A DNA stretch of 64,000 nt from Psococerastis gibbosa (GCA_963971405.1 OZ020487.1:13861344-13925343); one strand, 5' to 3'. Shown: positions 12,301 through 21,425, counted from the stretch's first letter. Numbers and translations are program-made. The notes: generated by a model from the letters alone, not told the origin.

Positions 12301-14172
12301 AATGGCAAAGCCCCTATTTATTAATTATTAAATAATATCAGTAATTTCTGTTCTTTTAATTTCATAGTATGATTTACTGATGTGTAATAAATAAAATATT
12401 CTGGCCAACAGGCACCGTGTTCTACTTCGCCGCTGAATCGGAAGAGGAGCTACAGCAGTGGCTGGACGGCGCCAGTCTGGCTACCTCGAGTGGTGAAGAC
12501 AGCAAGGCTGGTGACAGCCCGGGGTGGAGCGAGACGGACTCGGGTTCGAGCGACACGGAGCCGCCCCCGGACTCGTGTTTCCCGAGTCGCAGCAAGCTGT
12601 TGGGCGCGTCGGCACGAAGCCAGCAGAACCTCTCTTCCTCAGACTCCAGCAAGTAAGTCTCTTTGTCTCCACATCTTGCTTCTTGCTTGCTCATATGCTC
12701 ATACATGTGCGAGTCTCTACACACCATGTGATCCGAGACCTGCCGTAACTCAACACAGGTATTACCTACAGAGTTGACTGAAGAGGTTATTCGAATACAT
12801 TCATTAAATTGCTTGCATGCGATTCATCTTTTTTACTTTAAAAGAAAAAAAATCGAAAATACAACGTGGCTCTTCCTTCTTGTATCTTTAACCGACAATG
12901 ATCAACCGTTTGGACCGCTAAACATATGAAAGAAAGTGATTGTAAAGACTTCTAACTATCATATATGCTTTGAAAGGTGTGATTCACCGCGCAAGTTCAG
13001 TTCCCTGAAGAAGCTCAGCGGGAAGTCGTCTAATGACTCACCGGAAGCCGCGAGCTTGGACAGGAAGTACCTCAAGTTCCTGCCACAGAAAACAACCCCG
13101 GTTCCGGTGCGAACGTCGCAGTTCCGCAGCTACCGTCGCATGCAGCCTCCGCCCGCGCCGCCCCGCCCACCTCCCTCCACCCACCTCTTGGACCCGCCTA
13201 GGCTTTCCCGCCGCACTCTGCATTCATCTAATCCGTCGCTGATTAACACGGAAATGGCCGATTACAGGTGAGTTTAAATGAATAAATAATGCCTTACATA
13301 AATCTTAATAAAGACCTCGCTAGCGAAGTTAGGGCCATGGCCAAGTCAAACCAAAAAGACCAAATCTGTAGCCTTTTGTTTTATCTCTAATTGAAACCGG
13401 TCGTGCTTGGTATTTGCAGTAAGCGGCCTTTAATCTGAGGTTTCACATTTTGTCCCTCTGGTTACATCGTCCCTTAATTCAGGTAGCTGCTGTGGTAGCT
13501 CCTGTACTAAGTCCTGTTTTTGCTTCGCTATATTCCGAATATCATATCATTCGCCCTCAGGGTGGATCCCACGATCCCCTAGAAGTTCTTGGTAAGGAAT
13601 ACTGCACGCCGACAGTGCCGTCAAAACACTCCATACGGAGACTTTACAATCAATAGTAAGTGAGGTTATTTTATAAAAATTTTTTCCTTAGAATGACTCA
13701 AGAGCGTCTTCGAGAGTTCCGAAACTTGCGAAATCAAGGCCGACCAGTAGACCTCACTGGGTTCATGACTCTGGAGCAGTTCATGTTGTCGCGACAGGAA
13801 GAGGAGAGGAACCTCCGCGCCGGTCGTCAGACGAGGACCCGCGTGTACCCGACGGCGACCGAGGATCGACGAAGTCACACCGCAGAAACACCCGGTGACA
13901 AACCGAAAGTAATGCCACGGAATATTGTAACTACGCCCAAAGTCAAATTCGCCTTGACTTCGTCCTCAAATTCTGCCCAATCAACAACGCCGTCTGTTCC
14001 TGAAGAGGCTTCGGCTAACGGGGAACAGAGGCGGTTGCCTCCCAAACCCCCGCAGCCTACTGCGCTGCCCGAATACCCCGGGATAGAGTATCCCCCGACG
14101 TTTGAACCGGAGACGTATACGTTACAGTACATGCTCAAGAATAGGAGAAAACGGGATGCGGCCAATAAGTGA
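76..14172 (+). CDS. cnk: CNK (connector enhancer of KSR), 3' part, 11 exons
   Basis: CNK is a multidomain scaffold that links Ras, Raf and KSR at the plasma membrane and tunes ERK signalling. Joined exons are 76-322, 2370-2725, 3514-3706, 4476-4652, 5107-5533, 6264-6401, 10315-10605, 11552-11797, 12412-12652, 12977-13267 and 13692-14172; all have AG acceptors, all internal donors are GT, and all junction phases match. Domain order is CRIC, PDZ, serine/proline-rich linker, PH, basic C-terminal tail, as in animal CNK proteins. The N-terminal SAM domain and start codon are missing because they lie upstream of the window. The coding exons are GC-rich against AT-rich introns. Family assignment rests on the CRIC-PDZ-PH order and on motifs such as GFFLVPSFHG and VVQVNYQTVVGW. 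The 3.9-kb intron between exons 6 and 7 carries a MITE array. Paralogue or isoform identity cannot be decided here. Confidence 0.92.
519..595. repeat. Fragment of a palindromic MITE
   Basis: A left-arm-like piece (AAGGCGCTAAGTCCACCGA) followed by the core GACGTGGTAGCAGACAT at 566-582. The partner arm is missing. Confidence 0.5.
621..648. repeat. GA microsatellite
   Basis: An uninterrupted run of about 14 GA units in the first CNK intron. Confidence 0.9.
664..802. mobile_element. Palindromic Harbinger-like MITE
   Basis: Arms GGCGGGGTTTCCATCGACGT and its decayed complement flank mirrored copies of the core GACGTGGTAGCAGACA (second copy TGTCTGCTACCACGT). About 140 bp, within CNK intron 1; the right terminus is degraded. 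Confidence 0.75.
1850..2300 (-). mobile_element. LINE reverse-transcriptase C-terminal fragment
   Basis: On the minus strand the decayed reading resembles the tail of RTE-like LINE ORF2: LEAFQMWCYQRRMIRISWRD, HVMSERVLEAI, and near the 3' end DRESWRMM. It has several stops and frame changes. It lies in CNK intron 1, just before the PDZ exon. Confidence 0.55.
2370..2725 (+). CDS. cnk: CNK exon 2: PDZ domain
   Basis: It begins GFFLVPSFHG, where GFF takes the place of the PDZ carboxylate-binding GLGF loop, and continues through SSPAHQSGKIQPGDEVVQVN and VVGWARKKVIALIEE to LLLTLKRRP. PDZ domains bind C-terminal peptides of partner proteins. After the domain come a basic stretch (YMKPYRLPSRKR) and a conserved LPSPRPDFLTIPHF tail. 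The exon enters in phase 0 and leaves in phase 2 at GTAAGC. Its last ~55 bases are duplicated just downstream at about 2821-2880. Confidence 0.93.
2818..2874 (+). CDS. cnk: Candidate duplicated 57-nt cassette mini-exon of CNK
   Basis: This segment resembles the last part of exon 2, including its GTAAGC donor, and is preceded by a pyrimidine-rich TTCTTTTTCTTAG acceptor. It is 57 nt (19 codons), enters and leaves in phase 2, and has no stop, so including it between exons 2 and 3 would add SPCPSPQPQILTITNFQIP and keep the frame. The parental tail reads LPSPRPDFLTIPHFEIP. Whether it is spliced into mRNA is unknown; it could be a dead duplicate that has not yet acquired a stop. Confidence 0.5.
2886..3027. 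mobile_element. Palindromic Harbinger-like MITE in CNK intron
   Basis: 142-bp near-palindrome with ends GGCGGGGTTTCCACATACGT and its complement, core GACGTGGTAGCAGACAT, flanked by TTA at 2883-2885 and 3028-3030 (3-bp target duplication). It lies 11 bp after the donor of the candidate mini-exon at 2818-2874. Confidence 0.85.
3514..3706 (+). CDS. cnk: CNK exon 3: acidic serine-rich linker
   Basis: The acceptor TTTGCAG and donor GTTAGT frame 64 codons plus one base finishing the split serine from exon 2. The product contains EDSVTSSSSDEDFPPPHSSS, an acidic serine cluster that looks like a casein-kinase-type phosphorylation region, and the proline-rich stretch LSGPPRPSAQTEQ. Linkers of this kind follow the PDZ domain in CNK proteins. 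No folded domain is visible. Confidence 0.85.
4192..4210. repeat. Poly-G tract
   Basis: A run of about 19 G in a CNK intron, one of many G or C homopolymers in the window. Confidence 0.9.
4476..4652 (+). CDS. cnk: CNK exon 4: linker
   Basis: 59 codons in phase 0, from acceptor AATTTTCAG to donor GTTGGC, a weak donor. It begins FWRELQLERSWRSNQNNSQT and ends VRTIIEQNK. No domain is visible. It is supported by frame continuity with both neighbours, by the lack of stops and by its GC-rich composition compared with the poly-T intron upstream. Confidence 0.75.
4751..4912. mobile_element. Short inverted-repeat element (TATAGGAGAGATGGGACAT family)
   Basis: The ends GTTCTATATAGGAGAGATGG and ATGTCCTATCTCTCATATAG are inverted repeats around a ~100-bp centre. 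A second copy lies at 16164-16492 and a fragment near 18760. Superfamily unknown. Confidence 0.6.
5107..5533 (+). CDS. cnk: CNK exon 5: low-complexity linker with a 20-codon repeat
   Basis: It opens VKRNAFFSDMSCPPKPAPPR and runs 142 codons plus one base to donor GTATGT. It is rich in Ser, Pro, Arg and Lys and carries SH3-ligand-like prolines (PPKPAPPRGR, EEPPSPSPRGR). The 11 residues RAGQRLGSCDR occur twice at an exact 60-nt spacing (5320-5352 and 5380-5412), an internal tandem duplication. An open antisense frame here is a composition shadow. Confidence 0.85.
5746..5905 (+). mobile_element. tRNA-like SINE, family B
   Basis: It starts CTTCGATGGCCAGGTGGTAA, where TGGCCAGGTGG fits a pol III box A, and ends TTCATTAAATTGTTTG plus a short A-rich tail. 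Six copies in the window share the same ends; this one is in CNK intron 5. Confidence 0.75.
5930..6015 (-). mobile_element. LINE 3'-end fragment
   Basis: Read on the minus strand it gives a decayed WKRLMYHTRATGA-like end, comparable with the plus-strand copy near 59885 ([13 protein letters not shown]). Short and weak. Confidence 0.35.
6095..6215 (-). repeat. Interspersed repeat family C, diverged copy
   Basis: It contains GGCAAACTGGTATACTCCTC and GGACAAGCTGAGACATGCTT, matching the better copies at 30367-30602 and 26185-26413. Confidence 0.5.
6264..6401 (+). CDS. cnk: CNK exon 6: linker
   Basis: A short exon of 138 nt, phase 1 in and phase 1 out, with acceptor ATCGTAG and donor GTGAGT. It encodes GTEGALSGTPNTPSELEKSA and ends DRDDDVFFSG. 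Being a multiple of three and symmetric in phase, it could be skipped without breaking the frame. The longer open frame around it (6032-6586) only reads into introns. Confidence 0.8.
7145..7378. mobile_element. Short palindromic elements (TATGGCGATTA family), decayed
   Basis: Two adjoining decayed units with the shared segments AATAGCACTTTCCATTGTAA and CTTGTTTACATTT and the end TAATCGCCATAGTAGGGCC. Better copies lie at 17944-18095 and 50428-50585. Confidence 0.55.
7555..7745 (-). mobile_element. tRNA-like SINE, family D
   Basis: On the minus strand it has box A TGGTCCAGCGG and box B GGTTCGAATCC at tRNA-like spacing, then a tail ending CCTCTAATTTCGGTTATAAC. A second copy is at 39160-39357. 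The upstream GAGCATATAAGTAGAGGATT is shared, so the repeat is longer than a tRNA and this is not a tRNA gene. Confidence 0.8.
7921..9783. repeat. Five-unit head-to-tail array of a Harbinger-like MITE
   Basis: Units begin near 7921 (about 298 bp, older subtype), 8220, 8608, 9001 and 9389; spacings of the last four are 388, 393 and 388 bp and these units are almost identical. Each is a full nested palindrome but lacks its outermost right end, which is replaced by the junction GTTTCGCAACCGGTTCGGAT plus about 15 bases. Only the last unit ends with an intact terminus (CGGTGGAAACCCCGCC, then TTA). The array lies in CNK intron 6. Repeated 95-codon frames in it are spurious. Confidence 0.9.
10315..10605 (+). 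CDS. cnk: CNK exon 7: proline-rich SH3-ligand region
   Basis: It reads EVPPAPREIRPVPAQRKLTL followed by a run of PPKPKPRPLPPEPPP type, then a Ser/Thr-rich part containing LDHLKAMWTLGRTSSPRSAR. Repeated PxxP cores beside basic residues are class I/II SH3 ligands, fitting a scaffold. Acceptor TTATTTACAG, donor GTAAGT, phase 1 to 1; 291 nt is a multiple of three, so skipping would also keep the frame. Confidence 0.88.
10690..10985 (+). mobile_element. LINE reverse-transcriptase C-terminal fragment
   Basis: Decayed ORF2 tail in shifting frames: IIRPVVTYGCETWVKTREE, then LLDRWESKILRKVIRERG, then IVAENKRAHIRWLGHVARMP. The same family occurs on the minus strand at 45385-45830. In CNK intron 7. Confidence 0.75.
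11215..11500. repeat. Unclassified repeat also present at 48255-48550
   Basis: About 290 bp shared in the same orientation, e.g. CCTTATGCCTTTGACTCTTC, CAGTTTCCCAACCCCAGG and TCGGTCCCCTATCTGTTCAG. No coding or terminal features are recognised. Confidence 0.65.
11552..11797 (+). CDS. cnk: CNK exon 8: PH domain, first part
   Basis: After RRRHVAVKDLLPGDVSGCLW come the first PH strands: YRLRRGQSGWTQGFFILQGP, then AFYGFKNRERSRADLFIFLP. PH domains bind phosphoinositides or protein partners and help place CNK at the membrane. Donor GTAAGT follows KIYHTG; the domain continues in the next exon. Acceptor is TGTTGCAG, phase 1 in and out. Confidence 0.92.
11923..12018 (-). mobile_element. SINE family D fragment, decayed
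   Basis: AATTAGAGGATCAGGAAAAA and TTTAATTTCGGTTATAACAA match the tail of the copy at 7555-7745. Confidence 0.45.
12412..12652 (+). CDS. cnk: CNK exon 9: PH domain end and acidic linker
   Basis: It completes the PH domain with TVFYFAAESEEELQQWLDGA; the tryptophan in LQQWL is the invariant Trp of the C-terminal PH helix. A Ser/Asp/Glu-rich linker follows (GWSETDSGSSDTEPPPDSCF) and ends NLSSSDSSK. Acceptor GCCAACAG, donor GTAAGT, phase 1 in and phase 2 out. Confidence 0.92.
12708..12829 (+). mobile_element. tRNA-like SINE family B, 5'-truncated
   Basis: It begins within the element at CGAGTCTCTACACACCATGT and runs through the conserved GACTGAAGAGGTTATTCG and TTCATTAAATTGCTTG. In CNK intron 9. 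Confidence 0.7.
12977..13267 (+). CDS. cnk: CNK exon 10: conserved post-PH region
   Basis: It encodes KFSSLKKLSGKSS, then LDRKYLKFLPQK and VPVRTSQFRSYRR, followed by a proline-rich block PPPAPPRPPPS. The LDRKYL and QFRSYR segments look like the conserved stretch after the PH domain in CNK proteins. The acceptor is the purine-rich TTTGAAAG and so looks weak, but frame and content support it. Donor GTGAGT, phase 2 out. Confidence 0.82.
13335..13500. repeat. Fragment of SINE family F tail
   Basis: GAAACCGGTCGTGCTTGGTA and CTGAGGTTTCACATTTTG match 27980-28075 in the fuller copy. Confidence 0.45.
13692..14172 (+). CDS. cnk: CNK exon 11: C-terminal tail and stop
   Basis: It begins MTQERLREFRNLRNQGRPVD, predicted helical and charged, with LTGFMTLEQFMLSRQEEERN, the coiled-coil-like C-terminal segment of CNK. 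A Ser/Pro-rich stretch follows, then EYPGIEYPPTFEPETYTLQY and a basic end (LKNRRKRDAANK) before TGA. Acceptor TTTTTCCTTAG. An antisense frame of similar length (13875-14165) is a shadow. Confidence 0.88.
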
Positions 14173-15243
14173 CGTCACGCCATGCCGCCTTCCGCGGCTT
14201 TTGCGTGCTAAACGGGTTATTTTTGGTGCTGTATGTTTGAGGCGAGATGTATTAGTCGAAAGCGCAATGAAGGAAGTGACGGTATTGAATGATTTTCCGG
14301 CCACCTGATGCGGGCTTTTTTATTTCGGCTGCTATCGTGGGTTGTTGGTATATTGCGTGGAACTCAACGTTGCTATATATAGGCTACTCCTTATTCGTTG
14401 CTAAAGGCTAATAAATTTCAGCCCAGATGGAAATTTTTATCACGTTGTAATGCACACAGCTCACTATCGATACATTTCTACTTGTAAACTTGTATATAGT
14501 CTAAGAATTAATTGTTAAATGTTAACTGTGTATACGAAATGTCGAGCAATGTACATATACTGTGCCAATATTATTTTTTATAAGGGTGATTTAGACTGGG
14601 GCAAGCCGTCCCGAGTTACAACTGTTGATATTTTCTCTGTTATTTTAAAGTTTAGACCTTATTACTGTCTTCCATTTGAATTCCTGCTTGTCCATCCATG
14701 GATATTTTAACGTTTTACGTTTCATTTCATGATTTAATAGTAGAAACTTTCTTATGATTTAATGTAATTTTTATGTTTTTTTAATGTTATATATTAAGTG
14801 AAGACTTTTAGGTCTGGTTTGACGTCTACTGTCACGTTTTTTTTAAGTCATCAATTTCAGTTTAATGACACATAACGAAAGAAATATAATAACAACCATT
14901 AGTACAAGAGAAAATAATTTCACAGGCTACATCCCACAACATTATCGTTGTAAGGAAAAATGTAAAATACATTTCATTATTGCAGTTGTCCTCCCCTAAA
15001 AAGGAGCGCTCATATTTAAAGCTTTAAAAAAGCCCATGAAAATTCTAAAATCGTATTACCTTCCTAGTGCTTAAAATAGCGTTTTGTTTTTGAATGGCGC
15101 GTTCTAATTTATTTGTTACACTTTTTTAGACCTAAAAAGTGTGATTTATAAGGTTAGTCCACTCTGCTATTGATAGTATACATTGCAAACCTGCGTTGCT
15201 CAATTCTTTTGAAGAAATAGCCGTTACTTTTAACATGAGTTCT
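14173..15243 (+). other. Probable CNK 3' UTR and unrecognised DNA
   Basis: Sequence after the CNK stop. The first AATAAA is at 14410-14415, about 240 nt after the stop, and would suit a short 3' UTR. No gene or repeat is recognised up to the MITE at 15244. The true polyadenylation site cannot be fixed by eye; other AATAAA hexamers occur farther on, for example at 17397. Confidence 0.4.
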
Positions 15244-15627
15244 GGCGCCCATTCCATTGACCGGCTAGGGCTATTTCCAAAAACAGTGACGTGGTAGCAG
15301 ACATTCAAGACTTAGGTTACGTTTCCACCGACCTCGCATTGCAGAATGCAAATGACATTGACGGAAATTTGAATTTTTCTTTTTATAGAAATCTATTAAA
15401 ATGTTTGTAATTAACATATCCCATGACGCCATTTTTTAATTTTAGTTTGTTTGTTTGTGATTTTACTGTATGATCATTGATCAATTTTAACTATGGCATA
15501 GAGGAAAATAAACATTTCCGTCAATTCTGCAATGCGAGGTCGGTGGAAACGCCACCTAAGTCTTGAATGTCTGCTACCACGTCACCGTTTTTGTAAATAG
15601 CCCTAGCCGGTCAATGGAATGGGCACC
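15244..15627. mobile_element. Nested Harbinger-like MITE, full length
   Basis: The outer ends GGCGCCCATTCCATTGACCG and complement flank GACGTGGTAGCAGACAT, and an inner palindrome with CCACCGACCTCGCATTGCAG arms sits at the centre. 384 bp. The right flank is TAA; the left flank has decayed. Confidence 0.85.
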
Positions 15628-16163
15628 TAACGAGGATTCACTCTTCATATTTAACTGTTTACCTTTAATTGGAATTCAGTAAACAAATATTATTGTAGAA
15701 TCTTGCAGACTATTTTCAACATTGATAGAAAGTCTTGAATTTGGGGATCCAAACCATAGAAATATATTAACTGGAACGGCGGGAGCCACAATATCCCTTA
15801 CGGGGCACCTGTTAACCATAAGCCAACTATCAGAGATAAGTACCAACGTAAAAAATATCTAAGTCTTGCACATTGCAGCATAGCAGAACGGATACCTGTC
15901 CCTGGTCAAAACTCTGTACTTAGTTTGTGAAGGTTATTTTCCCAGCGAAATTGCGTACTTATCTTGTGCAGGCTACACTAGCCGCCATATTGATAACGCT
16001 CTACAGCCACGGGATGATCCAAACAATTTAGAGACAATCGGAGGGGAAAAAGTTTACAAAATCTATTAGGCCTATCTTGAAATATCGGAGAGCTGTCAAA
16101 AATATCACATTCAGTATTAGAAATGCTTCTCTGTCGTTAGATATATGATTTGTGTCCATATAG

Positions 16164-16492
16164 AGTTCTATATAGGTAGTATGAGGCATTCGCTTCCCGC
16201 CAAAAAATATTTTCCAATTTCAGGGGGCACTGGCCGCGCCTCCAATGACCTGCCATTGAAAAAACTACTATCATAGTATCATTTTAATATAAATAAATCA
16301 CTTTTAATTAAGCTATTTTCTATTAATAATCCAGCTTCACTTTCCAGTAAAACTACATTGTTTCGACTTGTCTTTAAATAAGAGAATGACGGGAAATGTG
16401 TACATATATATTAACTTTATTCATATAATTATTATATAAGATTCAAAAAGTATTTTTTGGCTCGCTGGAATGTCCCATCTCTCCTATATGGA
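16164..16492. mobile_element. Inverted-repeat element related to 4751-4912, with an insertion
   Basis: The left part GTTCTATATAGGTAGTATGA and right end GGAATGTCCCATCTCTCCTA match the family. An AT-rich insert of about 160 bp lies between them. Confidence 0.5.
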
Positions 16493-16631
16493 ACTCAATG
16501 CCATCTATAACACTGATTAGCCACAATTATTAAGTCTGAGTTCTACAAAAAACGATTGGTGAGGGTGCTCGGAGGAACGAGTTCAAAAAATGTGGCCAAT
16601 CGGTGTTAGTGACGGTCACATATCATTTATG

Positions 16632-16815
16632 TCAAGACACGTAGAGTAGTGGTACGGGCTCTGACTTTCACCCGAAAGGTTGTTAGTTCGAGGCCTACAC
16701 TTCCTGGCCTTGCTTCGGAGGGCATGTAAAGCAGGCGGTCCCGGGCCTTCCCAGTTGAGTGTAAGAGAGGGCTTTATAGCCCTAACTCCGCTAGATTGGC
16801 TTAGTAATAGAACAA
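16632..16815 (+). mobile_element. tRNA-like SINE, family A
   Basis: It opens GTAGAGTAGTGGTACGGGCT (box A region) with GTTAGTTCGAGGCCTAC as box B, and has a conserved body (GGCGGTCCCGGGCCTTCCCA; GAGGGCTTTATAGCCCTAAC) and end TTGGCTTAGTAATAGAACAA. At least five copies in the window. Confidence 0.8.
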
Positions 16816-17943
16816 AAAAGTCCTTAATTATTTATTTATTTATTTATCACAATGTAGAGGAGTATTTCTTGTTAAAACGCTTTACAAAAAACGCATTGTG
16901 GGAGTGTCCGATCTTAATATTTAAACACAATGGATGCGGAAAGTGGCTTAAGTTGCTATGACATGTGTTTTGAAACTTAACAGTTATGCTATTACCAAGT
17001 CTTATCGAAACACCAAACACGAAAATATGGGCAATAGACACTATTGATTTCCTTATACGGTCCACCTGGGTTTGCAATGCTTTCTTCCTACACTTCAGAC
17101 TTCACTGCCAACTTCCTCCCAACTTATGCTTTTAAGCAAATTTTATAACTTAGCGCTTGACTTCACGTAGGCCAGTAATCCTCTCTGTTATAAAGGTGAT
17201 GTATATTTTTATGATCTGTGCCTTACTGTCTGATTTTAATTACTGTGCACAATTTATATATCAGATCGGTTTTAATCAAATCTGTAACTTAACATGTTCT
17301 CTCAATTTTTAGCAAATATCTACAGCTTATTCCTAAAATTTCGCATAGGCCTAACCACTAATAGGCATTTAAGAATTGTTGCTCTATTAATGTTGTAATA
17401 AAATTGTGTGAATTCAAATTTATTATCATTCATATTAGTGTTTAATCAAGAATATTTTTCATTGTTTAAATGTAATGAAGCTATTTCGATAAATGCATTG
17501 GGTAGTAGCTTATTGTAAGTGACTTTAAGGCCAATATTCGATCCTGGGGTTTCGTACCTCACATTGTCAGTATCAGTGGTGGATATAATGTATAAAAAAA
17601 TAATTGGGCGGATCGCATCTAGCTATCAACTTCTAGCCGAGACCCAAGGCGACGTTGTATTCAATAAACTAAATCGCCTTATGCCCACTTATGACACGAA
17701 CATCTAATAGTTCTGGCAAATTATGCATTACAATAACTCCCTTATATACGCCACTCGTCAGTTTATGGAATATGCAGAAGGTTTGTATAATTGCCGTATA
17801 TGGTAAACCCGAAATTTAGATAGAGTGCAATGTTTATTCAGTTTGTCACATCACAATCAAATATTACATGATGCGCTAATGTCCGCAAGAATCCCGCGCC
17901 GTAATACACCTATATATTAAAAAATCACTTTCACCTGTGGGCC
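16816..17943. other. Unrecognised intergenic DNA
   Basis: AT-rich with no gene, RNA or repeat recognised; a TTTATTTATTTATTTA run follows the SINE. Confidence 0.4.
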
Positions 17944-18095
17944 GATTATGGCGATTGGTATTAACTTACTCCTGGGATTAAAACTATAAACAAACAAATT
18001 TTGAATAGCACTTTCCATTATAAAATTATCTTGTTTACATTTTTAATACCAGGGTATTAAATAAACCCCGGTATTATAATCGCCATGATTGGGCT
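17944..18095. mobile_element. Short palindromic element (TATGGCGATTA family)
   Basis: The ends TTATGGCGATTGGTATTAAC and GTATTATAATCGCCATGATT are inverted repeats; the interior has TAGCACTTTCCATTATAAAA. About 150 bp, related to 50428-50585 and 7145-7378. Confidence 0.65.
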
Positions 18096-19320
18096 GCTGG
18101 TGGGCCCAAGGAGGTGATATTACGTCTGAAAAGGTCTTCTTTCCAAATTGTTGGCCTAGGCCTAGAGTTACCATGGAGACACCTTACTTATGATTATCAC
18201 TTTGGAAACTATACTTAAGCCGCATCCGACGTTCGATTCTTTAAAATTTAAGTAACGCTTATCTTGCTAATAAATACATTTTTGAACATTTGGTCCCTAG
18301 CTTTAAAATTAAGTGAAGTTGGTCGTACTCCGTTTTCCAGCTAGGCTAATGTGGTTCTCAAAATGCGTGTGATCCGTTACTACATTTAAGTTAAGGGTCA
18401 AGTGGTGAGTTCGTCGGAACAGTCCTTAAGCCTAGAAACTTGTGTCCACCTCCCTGTGTCGAAGATTGGATATTCATCGTTTATTCAGGCATTTATTTAA
18501 ATCGCTCTCCAACTTACACGTCGTTTAATGTTATAATTATAAATAGCATGTCTATGACTGCAGTAGCATACTGTATGTACAGTATGTAATAAATGTAAAG
18601 TGTGTAAATTGTAAAAGGCCAAATGGACTGATGAATGTTGTATAATATAATCATTTTCATTATTACCTGGTGTTATTCCTTCTATTTTCTGAAAGATAAT
18701 TTAGGGTGGCTCTCACGAACGTTTGAAACGTGTCGGTAAGTGATACTCGACAGCACTAGCGTTCTATCCAAAAGAGAACGCACCAAAAATATTAAATTTC
18801 TATAGACTACGTACGTTTTTTCAATGCCTGATCACAGGAAACGGCCTCAAAGCCTCTAGACAGCACCGCCATGGAACGCCTCCAGTATTCCCCCATTGAG
18901 AATTTTCTAGGGATCGTGGGAGCCGCAGCCACCCTTAGGCTATGTCTAAAAATTTTACTCACAGGAAGATACCGACAATATTCAAGACGTTTTTAATAGA
19001 TGCCAGTGGACTTCTTTTGGTGAACAACCACTATGGGTTGCTTTGCAGTAAGACGATTCTGTTCTTTCCTCGGCCAGTTAGCCAGTCTCTTCCAGTCTCC
19101 GTACGTCGTGCAGTTGAAGTCTCTGCGCAAATACTCTTCACACGGGCAGCCCATCGCGACCCAGCCATCCATCCATATTTCCTTCCAAGATCGTGTGTGA
19201 CTATAGAAAATAACTGCTTGGCTTGTAGAAGCTAAGGCTTGCCTGAAAAAGACATTATTAAAAAAATACCAATAAGAACTGAACAATCTTCTTGAGTTTC
19301 AATTTAAGGGTTGGTTTGCA
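18096..19320. other. Unrecognised intergenic DNA
   Basis: No gene recognised. It includes a small perfect palindrome CATACTGTATGTACAGTATG near 18570 and a fragment of the 4751-type element near 18760. Confidence 0.4.
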
Positions 19321-19324
19321 GCGA

Positions 19325-20025
19325 ATGTTGTATTTTTCTCCTCCACTTTTGTCTGTTTTGTGCGGTCCTTTTCAGTTCTTTGTAGGTGTCGCACCCTAGG
19401 TCCTTCATGACATTCTTCTAGGTACTCCTTCCTCTGCCGTCCTCTTGAGTTGGTGCCTTCAACCACACCCTCAATTATGCTCTAGACAATGAGCCCTTCG
19501 TGTCTCAGAATATGCCCCATCCATTTGCCTCTTGTTGATATGGTGGCCATAATAGCTGTTTTTTCGTTTATTCTATGGAGCACTTCTTCGTTGGTTAAGT
19601 GGTCTCACCGTGTGATTTTCATGATTCTTCTGTAGCACCACAACTCAAAGGCTTCCAGTTTTTTTTTGTCATGTTCGTAAATGGACCATGTTTCACTTCC
19701 GTACAAGAGCACACTCCACACTGGAGTTTTGAGAAGTCTTTTCCTTATTTCCAAGTCGATGTTGTTAGATTCGAATATCTTTGACTTTATGTTAAAAGCT
19801 AGTCTGGCTAAGTGTATTCGACTGGATATTTCCTGGGATGACTTTCCTTCTTGTGTTATTTTGCTGCCTAGGTATGGAAAGCAATCATTAAACAGACAAA
19901 AAAATTTTTGCCCATACTTTGCGCGCATTTTAATGTTGAAGCTTATAACTTTAAATTGCGCGCGCAAACCCATCATAACAGTATTGCTGACACGACAAAG
20001 TCGAAAGTTGAAGTTGATAAACAAA
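19325..20025 (-). mobile_element. LINE (RTE-like) reverse-transcriptase C-terminal fragment
   Basis: A 139-codon open minus-strand frame reads DCFPYLGSKITQEGKSSQEI, then RKRLLKTPVWSVLLYGSETW and LEAFELWCYRRIMKITR, the thumb and tail of a CFDP2/RTE-type LINE reverse transcriptase. Downstream the frame decays through HINKRQMDG-type text. No endonuclease part is present, so it is 5'-truncated. Confidence 0.8.
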
Positions 20026-21034
20026 ACAAATGTCGGTCGCGTAATATGTTTATTATTCGCGTTGATTTATTTTATTCGCGTTTAATGAGTCTTTAAGCTT
20101 TGTAATATTGTTGCAATGAACAAAATTGGCATATACAGGACATTGCGCAGCAAATTTGGTAAGTGACTGTCTCTAATACTAAACTATCCGATAATGTCGG
20201 GTTTGAACAAATTCGCACTGTGCTAAAAATTGAGCTGGAGATAAGAGTCAAATTATGAGTGTTCAAAAGAAAGTTACCTAATTATTATATCATCATACAT
20301 AGTAGTCAGGTGCTGACAATCTGACTAAATGTTTCTAAGCTCTTGGTAGCCTGCCTGTAACGCTGTAACGTATAAACCTACGGACGATTTTGTACCTGCC
20401 CGAAAACCTTACAGTGTATGCGACCAAATTTTTAATATTTAACCAAGCCAGACTTTGAATGTTAAGTAATGAATTTATAATAACAACTTAAGGTTTTACT
20501 CTATAAATGTCATGTTCTATACAAGGGTTGAACTTTGAGAATGGCACAAATCTAACAATGCAAAGGTCACTTTGCCGACATTTTCTTCCTTCGGTCAGAA
20601 GAAGGAAAGTGGTTTTAAGCATTTATGGAAGGCTATGATTTTCCTGTCTAGAGCATTGTAATGTTCATCACGATAGTTCTATTCACTGTACTTGGCTCTA
20701 GACCTATAATGGAATTTTCCGATTTAATTTACATTTTGAGCAATTTTGTACTATTCTATATATAATATATAAATAATATATTAAACTATGTATAGGTAAT
20801 ATATTATCTGTGGTGAAACTGACTGATTCATGGCATAACATAACTTCCATAGTGTCAATACGTTCAGAGTTCAAAGTATGAGTATACTTACTGCTGACCT
20901 GTAATCGGTATTTCCAACTTACCAATTACGAGTACTGGCAAAAAAAGTGACCCATAGGCTATCAGGAATTAGTTTTATTGCTAAAGGTTACTGGTAACGG
21001 TGTAAAATTATTAGAGTGGCGGCTGATCCTCCCT
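20026..21034. other. Unrecognised intergenic DNA
   Basis: AT-rich; no gene, RNA or repeat recognised. Confidence 0.4.
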
Positions 21035-21425
21035 GGGTATGGCCTTGTTATAGTTGTTGTTTCCAACGCCTGCTTTCAGCATTTCTGCTTTAAGCAACCC
21101 TGTCAGCCTGGCGGGGGGAGTGAGTCTGTTTGTTAGCTTGAGGCACCCTAAGGGCAGACTCTTTCACAACGGGGGAAAGGGGAGTTGACTGACAGGGTGG
21201 ACCTCCTGATTATAGTGGATTCCGAACCACTTGGGGAACATGGTAAAGTCACACGATTAAATCGGAGGGGACCAGGACTCGACACGTACTTATACTTATA
21301 AGCGCGTTATCATGTCCAACATGCCAACGTTGTGCACACTACCAAGTTTGCCGCAGTTTGAAACATCTGAACATCAGCTCTGTTCTAATGGAATCAACAT
21401 GGTAAGGCCGTTGGCCTTGTTATAG
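21035..21425. repeat. Interspersed repeat family G
   Basis: It shares ACCTCCTGATTATAGTGGAT and CCGAACCACTTGGGGAACAT with 53965-54205, and its complement matches 31017-31325 (CACTATAGTCAGTCAACTCC). The end includes AACATGGTAAGGCCGTTGG. Class unknown. Confidence 0.65.

Noticed and set aside
14102-14308. Small frame overlapping the CNK stop
   Set aside because: Shifted-frame shadow at the end of the last CNK exon.
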